A stretch of 5,509 nucleotides of DNA from contig JAPLNJ010001010.1 in the NCBI GenBank assembly GCA_026692885.1, forward strand, positions 1 to 5,509, given 5' to 3'. Numbering within the stretch: position 1 is the first letter of the stretch; every line of letters starts with the position of its first letter. Of the stretch, positions 1 to 5,509 are shown in pieces. Made by a program: the position numbers and the translations under genes. The notes under the pieces are model-generated. The model saw only the letters and a program-made list of their open reading frames with translations, ran no database searches and was not told where the DNA came from. This DNA is from Planctomycetota bacterium. Its GTDB lineage: Bacteria; Planctomycetota; Planctomycetia; Pirellulales; Pirellulaceae.

Positions 1-512
1 ATGACAAGGTGACCTACGTCGGCTATCCCGACGGTGGGTTGGTCCCGTACATCGGCCGTCGTTTGGCCCGCGCCGGTGAGTCGGGCCTTGCAGGCTGCGT
101 GGGCTTGCAGAACGCCTTCACGTACTACTTGCGCAAGGTTCGCCCGTCGCGAGTGTTCGTACCCACCCACACCGATCTGCATCCCGATCATCGAATCACG
201 CACAGCGAGTTGATGATCAGTCTGTTTCACGCCAGCGGTGCCATCTGGCCCGAGCTCGGTCCATCGCTGGCCCAGGTTCCCATGTTGGGCGAACTGGCCG
301 TGTACTGCGACTTCGCCGAACAACCCAACTTGGAGATCATGGGCGACGAAGAGGTGTTTCGCACCAAGCTGGCTGGTATCGAGGCTTATCGTTCCCAAGT
401 CCAGATCGCGGCCCTGGTCAACCAGATCCGCAAGGCGGGCCCGTACGAGTACGTGCGGGACTTCGTGTTCCGCCTGTTCTCGCCGGACAACTACAAGCAG
501 CTGTTTGCCTAG
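1..512 (+). CDS. PIG-L/LmbE-family deacetylase, C-terminal part (5' end outside window)
   Basis: The frame is open from the first complete codon at position 3, and 169 residues are visible up to the TAG at 510-512. GYPDGGL near the left edge and THTDLHPDHRITH around residues 55-67 match the second half of the PIG-L/LmbE fold, where the HPDH segment sits at the metal site. Members of this family are Zn-dependent hydrolases that remove N-acetyl groups from GlcNAc-type sugars, as in mycothiol or bacillithiol synthesis and GPI precursors. The N-terminal AHPDDE motif expected of the family must lie upstream of the window. The GTG at position 9 is therefore internal and not a real start. The exact substrate cannot be told. 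It converges on pepF with a 22-bp gap in which I see no clear terminator. Family assignment is confident; specific function is not. Confidence 0.85.
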   Translation, partial: DKVTYVGYPDGGLVPYIGRRLARAGESGLAGCVGLQNAFTYYLRKVRPSRVFVPTHTDLHPDHRITHSELMISLFHASGAIWPELGPSLAQVPMLGELAVYCDFAEQPNLEIMGDEEVFRTKLAGIEAYRSQVQIAALVNQIRKAGPYEYVRDFVFRLFSPDNYKQLFA

Positions 513-534
513 CACACCCAGGCAGTCTGCAGCC

Positions 535-2340
535 TCACAGCAACTCGTCCAATTCGGCGATCAGTTTCTCGAAATGGGCCAGGGCGGTATCTACCGGCTC
601 CGGCTGTTCCATGTCCACGCCCGCGGCCCGCAGCAGATCCAGCGGATCCTGGGAACAACCCGCCTTCAGGAAGCCCAGGTAGTCCTGTAACTCCTGCGGA
701 CCGCCGGACAACACACGCTCGCTCAGCGCGATCGCAGCGGACAGCCCCGTGGCGTACTTGTAGACGTAGAACGCGCGGTAGAAGTGCGGGATGCGGAAAC
801 ACTCCAGCGACAATCGGTCGTCCAGGACAAAGTCCGGGCCGAAGTAGGACTTCAGCAACTGGCGGTAGATGTCTTGGAAAGCCCGCACCGTCAGCGGTTC
901 GCCCGTTTCGGCCAATTCGTGCGTCTGCTGCTCGAACTCCGCGAACATCGTCTGCCGCACGATGGTGGCCCGGATGCTGTCCAGTTCGCGATTGATCAAG
1001 TAGGCCCGCTGCTGGTCGTCCCGGGCCTGAGCCAGCAGGTGGCGGCTGAGCAACTGTTCGTTGAACGTGCTCGCCACTTCGGCCACGAAGATCGTGTAAT
1101 GGTAGTACGCAAACGGCTGACTCTTGGCCGAGTAGTACGAGTGCAGCGAGTGACCCGCCTCGTGCGCCAACGTGAACACATCTTCCAACACGTCCGGCTT
1201 GTAGTTCATCAGGATGTACGGATCCGCCTCGAAAGATCCACAACTGAACGCGCCGCTTTGCTTGCCACGGTTCGCATAGCGGTCGCACCAGCGGCGGCCG
1301 GTCAGGCCCTGTTCCAAGACCGAAACGTACTCGTCGCCCAACGGCGCGAGTGCCGCGAGCACGGCTGCGACGGCCTGCGTCCAGGTCCGCTGTTGCTGCT
1401 GGCCAGTCAGAATCGGCACGTACGTGTCGTAATGATGAATCTCCTTCAGTCGCATCTTGCGGCGGCGCAGGTCGTAATAGCGATGCACGGCGGGCAAGCG
1501 CCGGCGCACGGTCTCGATCAGGTTATCGTAGACCGACTGCGGCAGCTTATCCGGGAACAGGGCCGCCGCCAGTGAGCTGTCGTAGCCGCGAGCCCGGGCG
1601 TAGTAGATATCGGCCTGGACCGAGCCGTTGAGCGTGGCCGCCAGGGTATTCTCGTGGGCCTGAAATTGCTCGTAGTACTGCTCAAACGCCCTGCGGCGGA
1701 CTTCGCGTTGGGGCGCATGCAGCAATTGCAGGAACGTGGCATTGCTCAACTCGACCTGCTCGCCCTTGTCGTTCTTGACGAAGCCGAACTTGAGGTCTAC
1801 ATCGTGCAGCTGCCGAAAAGCTCGGCTGGCAGCCTGCGCCATCTCGCCTTGCATGGCCAGCAGTTCTTCTTCCTTCTTGCCCAGCGTGTGTTTCTTGTAT
1901 CTCAGGATGCGTTGGAGCAGCAAACGATACGGCTGGAGTTCCTTCGCCTCCAGAAACTGCTTGATCCGAGCGGCGGGCAGCGCGAGGATTTCCGGCCGAA
2001 TGTAGCTGGCCGCCTGGCTGGCGCGAGTCGCCGCGTGCTGGTAACGCCCCAGCAGGCGTTGGTAGGTACTGTCGGCCTGGTCTTCCGCGGCTTTCAGAAA
2101 CGCGTAGGTGCCCAGCCGCTCTCCCAGCCGGTCCAAGTCCAGATCGAATTTCAGGCCTTCGGCCAGCGCGGCGCCGGACTCGCCCAACCGGCCCCGAAAG
2201 CGGTCGTATCCGGCGATGCGATTTTCGTATCGGCGAAAAGCTTTTTCCCAGGCCTCGTCGTGCGGGTAGAGGCTCGCGAGGTCCCAGGTGTCGGCGGCTG
2301 GGACGTCAGTACGATTGGGAATGCGTTGGATTTTGCTCAT
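535..2340 (-). CDS. pepF: Oligoendopeptidase F (M3 family zinc metallopeptidase)
   Basis: This is a complete 601-residue protein, the usual length for PepF. The zinc site is intact: HEAGH at residues 393-397 gives two His ligands and the catalytic Glu, and EVAST at 421-425 supplies the third ligand, Glu421. The IPHFYRAFYVYKYATG stretch at about 517-532 is the conserved substrate-binding Tyr/His region of M3 oligopeptidases. The N-terminal ~200 residues are helical and charged, as in the PepF N-terminal domain. There is no signal peptide, so it should act in the cytoplasm, cutting short peptides during protein turnover. The ATG at 2338-2340 is chosen because the family's N-terminal R-x-D-V-P...W-D-L motif follows directly; a weak GGAA lies 4 nt upstream. 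It is convergent with the deacetylase gene and divergent from the ctpA-type gene. No frameshift or missing key residue is seen. Confidence 0.95.
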   Translation of the reverse strand: MSKIQRIPNRTDVPAADTWDLASLYPHDEAWEKAFRRYENRIAGYDRFRGRLGESGAALAEGLKFDLDLDRLGERLGTYAFLKAAEDQADSTYQRLLGRYQHAATRASQAASYIRPEILALPAARIKQFLEAKELQPYRLLLQRILRYKKHTLGKKEEELLAMQGEMAQAASRAFRQLHDVDLKFGFVKNDKGEQVELSNATFLQLLHAPQREVRRRAFEQYYEQFQAHENTLAATLNGSVQADIYYARARGYDSSLAAALFPDKLPQSVYDNLIETVRRRLPAVHRYYDLRRRKMRLKEIHHYDTYVPILTGQQQQRTWTQAVAAVLAALAPLGDEYVSVLEQGLTGRRWCDRYANRGKQSGAFSCGSFEADPYILMNYKPDVLEDVFTLAHEAGHSLHSYYSAKSQPFAYYHYTIFVAEVASTFNEQLLSRHLLAQARDDQQRAYLINRELDSIRATIVRQTMFAEFEQQTHELAETGEPLTVRAFQDIYRQLLKSYFGPDFVLDDRLSLECFRIPHFYRAFYVYKYATGLSAAIALSERVLSGGPQELQDYLGFLKAGCSQDPLDLLRAAGVDMEQPEPVDTALAHFEKLIAELDELL

Positions 2341-2410
2341 CGTGTTCCAATTGGTTCGTCAGGCCAGGGCCTAAACTACAAGGCTATGATTTGAACGGTC
2401 ACGGGGAATT

Positions 2411-2560
2411 CTACCGCCGATCGGCTCGCAGGTGAACGGGCGGCAACGGTGAGGAAGTCAACGTGGTGCCTGCGGACTCGCAGCTGGCAACAGCGACTTG
2501 TCCGCCGAGATAACGTTCACCGAAGAGCTTCATGCTGTGGGTGCCGATGCCGCATCCCAG
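2411..2560 (-). pseudogene. Remnant of a histidine kinase HATPase_c C-terminus
   Basis: Read on the minus strand from 2560 to the TAG at 2411-2413, 49 residues begin GCGIGTHSMKLFGERYLGG and continue to a SAGTTLT segment. This is the layout of the end of a GHKL/HATPase_c domain: a G2 box (GxGIGTxSMK), then LGG plus a beta strand, then GTT before the final strand. The Asn-containing N box and a convincing G1 box are not found upstream. A DNGF at about residues 16-19 of the extended frame is ~60 residues away and the sequence between does not look like the family. No ATG, GTG or TTG lies upstream in this frame before the stop at 2771-2773; the only ATG is inside the G2 box. I infer a dead, 5'-truncated gene fragment. 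The alternative is chance similarity, which the clustering of motifs makes less likely. Confidence 0.55.
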
Positions 2561-2723
2561 TTTAGCCTTCGCGCTGCTCCAATCGCTGCGGGGTTCTTTC
2601 TCAACTCGCTTAGGTTCGCTTGCGTCCCGACTGCGACCATTATGGCAACGCGGACCGTACCGGTCACCCCCGGTTGCGAGTTGGCCATGATGCGATGTGA
2701 CCTCGCGGTGGCTTTCGAAACCG

Positions 2724-2752
2724 TTGTCGGATGGAGCGTCGTCGCGTATAAC
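2724..2752 (+). promoter_or_regulatory. Sigma70-like promoter candidate for ctpA-tsaD
   Basis: TTGTCG (2724-2729) and TATAAC (2747-2752) are separated by exactly 17 bp. They match the -35 consensus at 4 of 6 positions and the -10 consensus at 5 of 6. A start site near 2759 would leave a leader of about 75 nt before the ATG at 2834. Consensus boxes occur by chance and planctomycete promoters are poorly defined, so this is a candidate only. Confidence 0.4.
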
Positions 2753-2801
2753 GGTCCTAGGTGCGTGAAGTTACCGAGAACGACTGGTCAAGAATCGGTT
2801 T

Positions 2802-2823
2802 CTGACAAGGATCCGGTTGTCAG
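2802..2823 (+). promoter_or_regulatory. Leader hairpin just upstream of the ctpA start
   Basis: CTGACAA (2802-2808) and TTGTCAG (2817-2823) are perfect inverted copies around an 8-nt loop. The right arm ends 10 nt before the ATG and includes part of the only SD-like bases (AGG, 2822-2824). If it folds in the mRNA it could limit ribosome access; as DNA it could be a dimer operator. No T-run follows, so it is not a terminator. Confidence 0.35.
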
Positions 2824-2833
2824 GTCTTGCTCC

Positions 2834-4097
2834 ATGATATCACGAAGTCGAGTACCGTTGCGGCGTCTGTTCCTCTTCCCGGTCGTCGTGGGCATCGGGG
2901 TGACGCTGCTGGGCCGTGGCCTGCCTGCCGCGGAAACGAAGAATGCGGGCGAGGAAGCGGAGCAGCCGTCGGCCCTGGCAGCCCTCGATCAGAAACGCCT
3001 GAAGGACGAGGAGTATCTGCAGCTCTTCAGACTCTTGGCTGACACGTTCGATCAAGTCGATCGCAATTACGTCAAGGAAGTCGATCGTCGCCGCTTGATG
3101 GAAGGCGCTATCCGCGGCATGCTTTCCGAATTGGACCCCTATTCCGGCTATGTCTCGCCCCGGCAACTGCAAAGCTTCAAGACCGGCGTGGAGAGCGAGT
3201 TTGGGGGCGTCGGAGTTCAGGTCTCTATCGAAAAGGGCCGGCTGGTCGTCATCGGTCCGCTGGTGGGATCACCTGCCTACCGAGCCGGCTTGATGGCCGG
3301 CGACTTCATCCTGGAGATCGACGGCAAGACCACCGATGGGATCACGCTGGATGAGGCCGTGCGCCGCCTGCAGGGCCAGGTCGGCGAGCCGGTGACCATG
3401 AAGTTGAAGCACCGCCACGCTTCCGCGCCGGAGAGTCATGCGCGGGTTGATCCTGGACCTGCGATTCAATCCGGGCGGTTTGCTATCGGCCGCGATCGAA
3501 GTCAGCGATTTGTTCCTTGCCAACGGTCGTATTGTTAGCACGGAGGGCCGCAATACCAAGCCGAAGGTGTGGGAGGCTCATCAGCCGGGTACGTTTGAAG
3601 GCTTCCCCATGGTCGTCCTGGTCAATCACTACAGCGCCAGCGCCAGCGAGATTGTGGCCGCGTGTCTCCAGGACCACGGTCGGGCGGTGATCGTGGGCGA
3701 GCGCACCTGGGGCAAAGGCAGCGTCCAGAACGTCATGGAACTGGAGGACGGAGCGAGCATGTTGAAGCTGACCACGGCCGACTATCACCGGCCCAGCGGC
3801 AAGAACATTCACCGCTTCCCGGAGGCGACCGAGAAAGACGACTGGGGCGTGACTCCGAACGAGGGTTTTCAGGTGACGCTCTCCGCCAACGAAATGTCGC
3901 AGTTGGCGAACCTGCGGCGCGAAAAGGATATCGTGAGCAAACCTCAGGAGGCCCCGAAAGACTCGCCGGACGCGTCTCCCGCGGTCGTCGACCGGCAATT
4001 GCAGAAGGCATTAGAGTGCTTGGTTCAGCAGTTGCCGAAGGCCCAGGAAGACACCACCGTTACGGCCCACGCGGAGCCAGGAGCGCAAGCCAAGTAG
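2834..4097 (+). pseudogene. ctpA: Carboxy-terminal processing protease (S41/CtpA), frameshifted with internal deletion
   Basis: CtpA-type proteases cleave exported proteins near their C-termini in the periplasm. The first frame (ATG 2834) gives a signal peptide (residues 1-33, hydrophobic 12-27; RRLFLF is faintly Tat-like), a helical region with LDPYSGYVSP at 100-109, and a PDZ domain at about 123-193 (FGGVGVQV, AGLMAGDFILEIDG). This frame stays sensible to residue 201 (3436), then turns to unrelated sequence and stops at 3538. The family core resumes in another frame at 3438 (MRGLILDLRFNPGGLL) and runs to the TAG at 4097. The catalytic Ser (SASASE, codon at 3639) and Lys (WGKG, codon at 3714) are both present with the family's 25-residue spacing. 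The linker of roughly 55-80 residues between PDZ and core is absent, so this is a deletion that also shifts frame, not a lone indel. It is a genuine pseudogene or an assembly error. The start at 2834 is preferred over upstream in-frame codons because it begins the signal peptide. Confidence 0.85.
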
Positions 4098-4099
4098 TG

Positions 4100-5152
4100 A
4101 TGCTAATCCTGGCGATCGAAACCACTTGCGATGAGACGGCGGCGGCGCTGATTAGGGGCGACTTGGTCGTCTTGGCGTCCGTGGTGGCCTCGCAGGACAA
4201 ACTGCACGAGCGATTCCACGGGGTCGTACCGGAGATTGCCGCGCGGGCTCATGTCGAACGGATCCTGCCCGTCATCGACGAGACCTTTCGCCGCGCCGGT
4301 GTTCGGCCCGCGGACATCGACGCTGTGGCGGTGGCGAATACGCCCGGATTAGCCGGGTCGCTGCTGGTTGGGTTGGTGGCTGCCAAGACGCTTTGTCTGG
4401 CGCTCAACAAGCCGCTGATAGCCGTCAATCATCTGCACGCCCACATCTACGCTTGCCGGTTGGCCAGTGGCCAGAACGTGTTTCCTTGCGTGGGTCTGAT
4501 CGTCAGCGGCGGGCATAGCAGCTTGTACCGCTGCCAGAACCCGTTCGACTTCGAGCACCTCGGCGGCACAATCGACGATGCCGCCGGAGAGGCGTTCGAC
4601 AAAGTCGCCAGCATGTTGGGGCTACCCTATCCGGGAGGGCCAGCGATTTCCCGAGCTGCCGAGTCGGGAAATCCGGGGGCCTATCGCTTCCCGCGGGCCT
4701 TTTGGAAAGACGAAGAGCGGCTGGAGTTCAGCTTCAGCGGCCTGAAGACGGCCGTCCGGTACGAAATCGCGGGACCAGGACGTGCCGATTTTACGACGCT
4801 GCAGCTGCCGTCGCAGAAGATTGCCGACGTGGCGGCCAGTTTCCAGGAAGCCGTCGTGGACTGCTTGGTGAGCAAGGCCCTGTTGGCCGTACGCCGGACG
4901 GGCCTGAAGACGCTCTGCGTGGGCGGTGGCGTGGCCGCGAACCGGCGTTTGCGAGCGCGTCTGCAACAGGTGGCGAACGACTCCGGCATCGAACTGCATA
5001 TCGCGCCCTTAAAGCTCTGCACCGACAACGCCGTGATGGGAGCGATTGCCTGCGAGCGACTGCAGGCGGGCTTGATCGAAGACCTGGACTTGGATGTCTT
5101 CCCCGGGTTGGTACGACCTCGCGAGGTGAAAAAAGAAAACCCGGTCTCTTGA
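4100..5152 (+). CDS. tsaD: tRNA N6-adenosine threonylcarbamoyltransferase
   Basis: This is a complete 350-residue protein, close to the ~337 of E. coli TsaD. It transfers the threonylcarbamoyl group from TC-AMP to A37 of ANN-decoding tRNAs in the cytoplasm, working with TsaB and TsaE, which are not in this window. Family signatures are all intact: AIETTCDET at 5-13, metal ligands His111 and His115 in NHLHAHIYA, VSGGHSSLY at 135-143, GGTIDDAAGEAFDK at 155-168, FSFSGLKTAVR at 210-220, VGGGVAANRRLR at 274-285, and the third metal ligand Asp309 in CTDNAVMGA. The ATG at 4100 is preferred; a GTG at 4097 shares one base with the ctpA TAG and would add one residue. An AGGAG at 4079-4083 is rather far (16 nt), so translational coupling to ctpA is likely. 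The last eight residues (VKKENPVS) coincide with a terminator on the other strand. Confidence 0.97.
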   Translation: MLILAIETTCDETAAALIRGDLVVLASVVASQDKLHERFHGVVPEIAARAHVERILPVIDETFRRAGVRPADIDAVAVANTPGLAGSLLVGLVAAKTLCLALNKPLIAVNHLHAHIYACRLASGQNVFPCVGLIVSGGHSSLYRCQNPFDFEHLGGTIDDAAGEAFDKVASMLGLPYPGGPAISRAAESGNPGAYRFPRAFWKDEERLEFSFSGLKTAVRYEIAGPGRADFTTLQLPSQKIADVAASFQEAVVDCLVSKALLAVRRTGLKTLCVGGGVAANRRLRARLQQVANDSGIELHIAPLKLCTDNAVMGAIACERLQAGLIEDLDLDVFPGLVRPREVKKENPVS

Positions 5153-5165
5153 GAGAGACCGGGTT
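5129..5165 (-). terminator. Rho-independent terminator for the minus-strand gene, inside tsaD 3' end
   Basis: A perfect 12-bp inverted repeat (arms 5138-5149 and 5154-5165, loop TGAG) carries a GC-rich stem base, CCCGG/CCGGG. Read on the minus strand it is followed by TT-C-TTTTTT (5137 down to 5129), a proper U-tract. On the plus strand nothing T-rich follows, so it should act mainly in one direction. It lies 44 nt past the stop of the Gly-Met protein gene, a normal distance. The A-run encodes the KKEN of TsaD and the stem encodes NPVS plus the stop. Confidence 0.85.
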
Positions 5166-5209
5166 CGTCAAATCGGCTGATGGACAGCCGCGTCAATTAG
5201 GGCGTTCAG

Positions 5210-5509
5210 CTATTTTCTTGGCGAGAGCGACAAGTCGTCTTCGATGGCCATCATGCCGCCCATGCCGCCGCCCATGCCGCCCATGCCACCCATGCCGCCA
5301 CCCATGCCACCCATGCCACCACCCATACCACCCATGCCGCCGCCCATGCCGCCTCCCATGCCGCCGCCCATGCCACCACCCATGCCACCACCCATCTGGA
5401 AGGGGTTGACGCCCATGCCGCCGGTAATCGGGATCACGAGGTCACCCACCGGGTAAACCTTAGTGACCAGTTCTTTCTCGGCCTCCTCGGAACTGGTGAT
5501 CAAGAGCAC
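5210..5509 (-). CDS. Probable secreted protein with STN/secretin-like segment and Gly-Met repeat tail, C-terminal part
   Basis: Ninety-nine residues are visible; the frame runs off the right edge, so the GTG at the edge is internal rather than a start. The first 28 residues read VLLITSSEEAEKEL then VTKVYPVGDLVIPI. That is a beta-strand, short helix, beta-strand pattern which I recognise from planctomycete envelope proteins, where it follows STN/secretin-type short domains. After VNPFQM comes a 48-residue tail made almost only of GGGM and GGM units, then the charged end AIEDDLSLSPRK. GroEL also ends in GGM repeats, but the preceding sequence is not GroEL and the repeat is not at the extreme C-terminus. 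Function is unknown; a flexible, membrane- or metal-contacting tail is only a guess. It is convergent with tsaD (57 bp between stops) and has its own terminator. Confidence 0.65.
   Translation of the reverse strand: MLLITSSEEAEKELVTKVYPVGDLVIPITGGMGVNPFQMGGGMGGGMGGGMGGGMGGGMGGMGGGMGGMGGGMGGMGGMGGGMGGMMAIEDDLSLSPRK
5252..5395 (-). repeat. In-frame GG(G)M-coding tandem repeat
   Basis: About 144 bp of 9- and 12-bp units (ATG followed by two or three GGN codons on the minus strand) encode the Gly-Met tail. Third positions vary between C and T, so the array is not perfectly homogeneous. Three- and four-residue units are mixed: GGGM runs lie towards the N-terminal side, with alternating GGM and GGGM after. 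Such arrays can change unit number by slippage without breaking frame. Confidence 0.9.

Larger units (their letters stand above)
2341..2833. other. 493-bp gap between divergent pepF and ctpA
   Basis: No intact gene is supported here. The left half contains a probable histidine-kinase remnant on the minus strand (2411-2560). The right half contains a promoter candidate (2724-2752) and a hairpin (2802-2823), both reading towards ctpA. The stretch is unusually open: the minus frame ending at 2411 has no stop for 119 codons up to a TAA at 2771-2773, and the plus frame leading into ctpA is open from at least 2498. Openness in several frames at high GC is not evidence of coding by itself. A 52-codon minus ORF (2530-2688) has an ATG but no ribosome binding site and no recognisable similarity. 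I found no tRNA-like or riboswitch-like fold by eye. Confidence 0.6.

Noticed and set aside
513..540. Short inverted repeat AGGC...GCCT between the convergent deacetylase and pepF genes as a terminator
   Set aside because: The stem is only four clean base pairs and no T-run follows on either strand.
784..1575. Long plus-strand open frames opposite pepF
   Set aside because: They are antisense to a complete M3 peptidase with all active-site residues; their composition (Arg, Gln and Val rich) is typical of complementary-strand reading at high GC.
2347..2372. CCAATTGG and AGGCC-AG-GGCCT palindromes upstream of pepF as operators
   Set aside because: Each is only 8-12 bp, of the kind expected by chance in several hundred bases; there is no repeat of the motif elsewhere in the gap.
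2530..2688. Small 52-codon minus-strand ORF starting at an ATG
   Set aside because: No ribosome binding site, no recognisable family, and it overlaps the kinase-like remnant in a different frame. Kept only as part of the description of the gap.
2498..2833. In-frame N-terminal extension of ctpA from a TTG at 2498
   Set aside because: It would place ~112 unrelated residues before a clear signal peptide that starts with the ATG at 2834.
3405..3440. Programmed ribosomal frameshift in ctpA
   Set aside because: No slippery heptamer is seen in the overlap, and a frameshift would not restore the missing linker of 55 or more residues.
3662..4096. In-frame N-terminal extension of tsaD by over 140 codons
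   Set aside because: It overlaps the conserved S41 core in another frame, and the TsaD family begins at the MLILAIETTCDET segment (ATG 4100).
3438..4097. Second half of ctpA as an independent functional gene starting at ATG 3438
   Set aside because: It begins inside a core beta strand of the S41 fold with no signal peptide or SD sequence; it is better read as the downstream piece of a broken gene.
5244..5456. Plus-strand frame giving an MPP/MPPP repeat protein
   Set aside because: It is the complementary reading of the Gly-Met array; the minus frame has a recognisable domain upstream, a stop and a terminator, and the plus frame has none of these.
5210..5509. GroEL C-terminus, suggested by the GGM repeats
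   Set aside because: The sequence before the repeats (LVTKVYPVGDLVIPI) is not GroEL, and a charged 12-residue end follows the repeats.

Overview
The window looks like chromosomal DNA from a GC-rich planctomycete, probably of the Pirellulales type. The clues are the wording of the S41 protease core, and at the right edge a secreted-type protein with an LLIT..EEAE..LVTKVYPVGDLV segment ending in a Gly-Met tail. This is recognition from memory, not a database result. No tRNA, rRNA, CRISPR array, IS element or phage gene is visible.

Layout, left to right. (1) At 1-512 (+) lies the C-terminal part of a PIG-L/LmbE-type metal-dependent deacetylase whose start is outside the window. (2) At 535-2340 (-) is a complete M3-family oligoendopeptidase F, convergent with the deacetylase and only 22 bp from it. 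(3) At 2341-2833 is a 493-bp gap without an intact gene. Its left half carries, on the minus strand, what reads as the last ~50 codons of a histidine-kinase-type ATPase domain (G2 box and the GTT motif). Its right half holds a sigma70-like promoter candidate and a perfect 7-bp hairpin just before the next gene. (4) At 2834-4097 (+) is a ctpA-type S41 processing protease broken near 3437. The signal peptide, helical region and PDZ domain are in one frame. The Ser/Lys catalytic core is in another frame, and the roughly 55-80 residues that normally join them are missing. (5) At 4100-5152 (+) is a complete tsaD, abutting the protease stop. (6) At 5129-5165 a terminator hairpin for the minus strand is embedded in the last codons of tsaD. 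(7) At 5210-5509 (-) is the C-terminal end of a probable secreted protein with an STN/secretin-like segment and a long GG(G)M repeat tail.

The genes are mostly housekeeping and do not form one pathway: cytoplasmic peptide turnover (PepF), envelope proteolysis (CtpA, apparently disabled here), tRNA t6A37 synthesis (TsaD) and a deacetylase. ctpA and tsaD probably form one transcription unit from the promoter near 2724-2752. The strongest observations are the internal deletion plus frameshift in ctpA, the kinase remnant in the gap, and the terminator doubling as tsaD coding sequence. I see no convincing evidence of a new multi-gene system.
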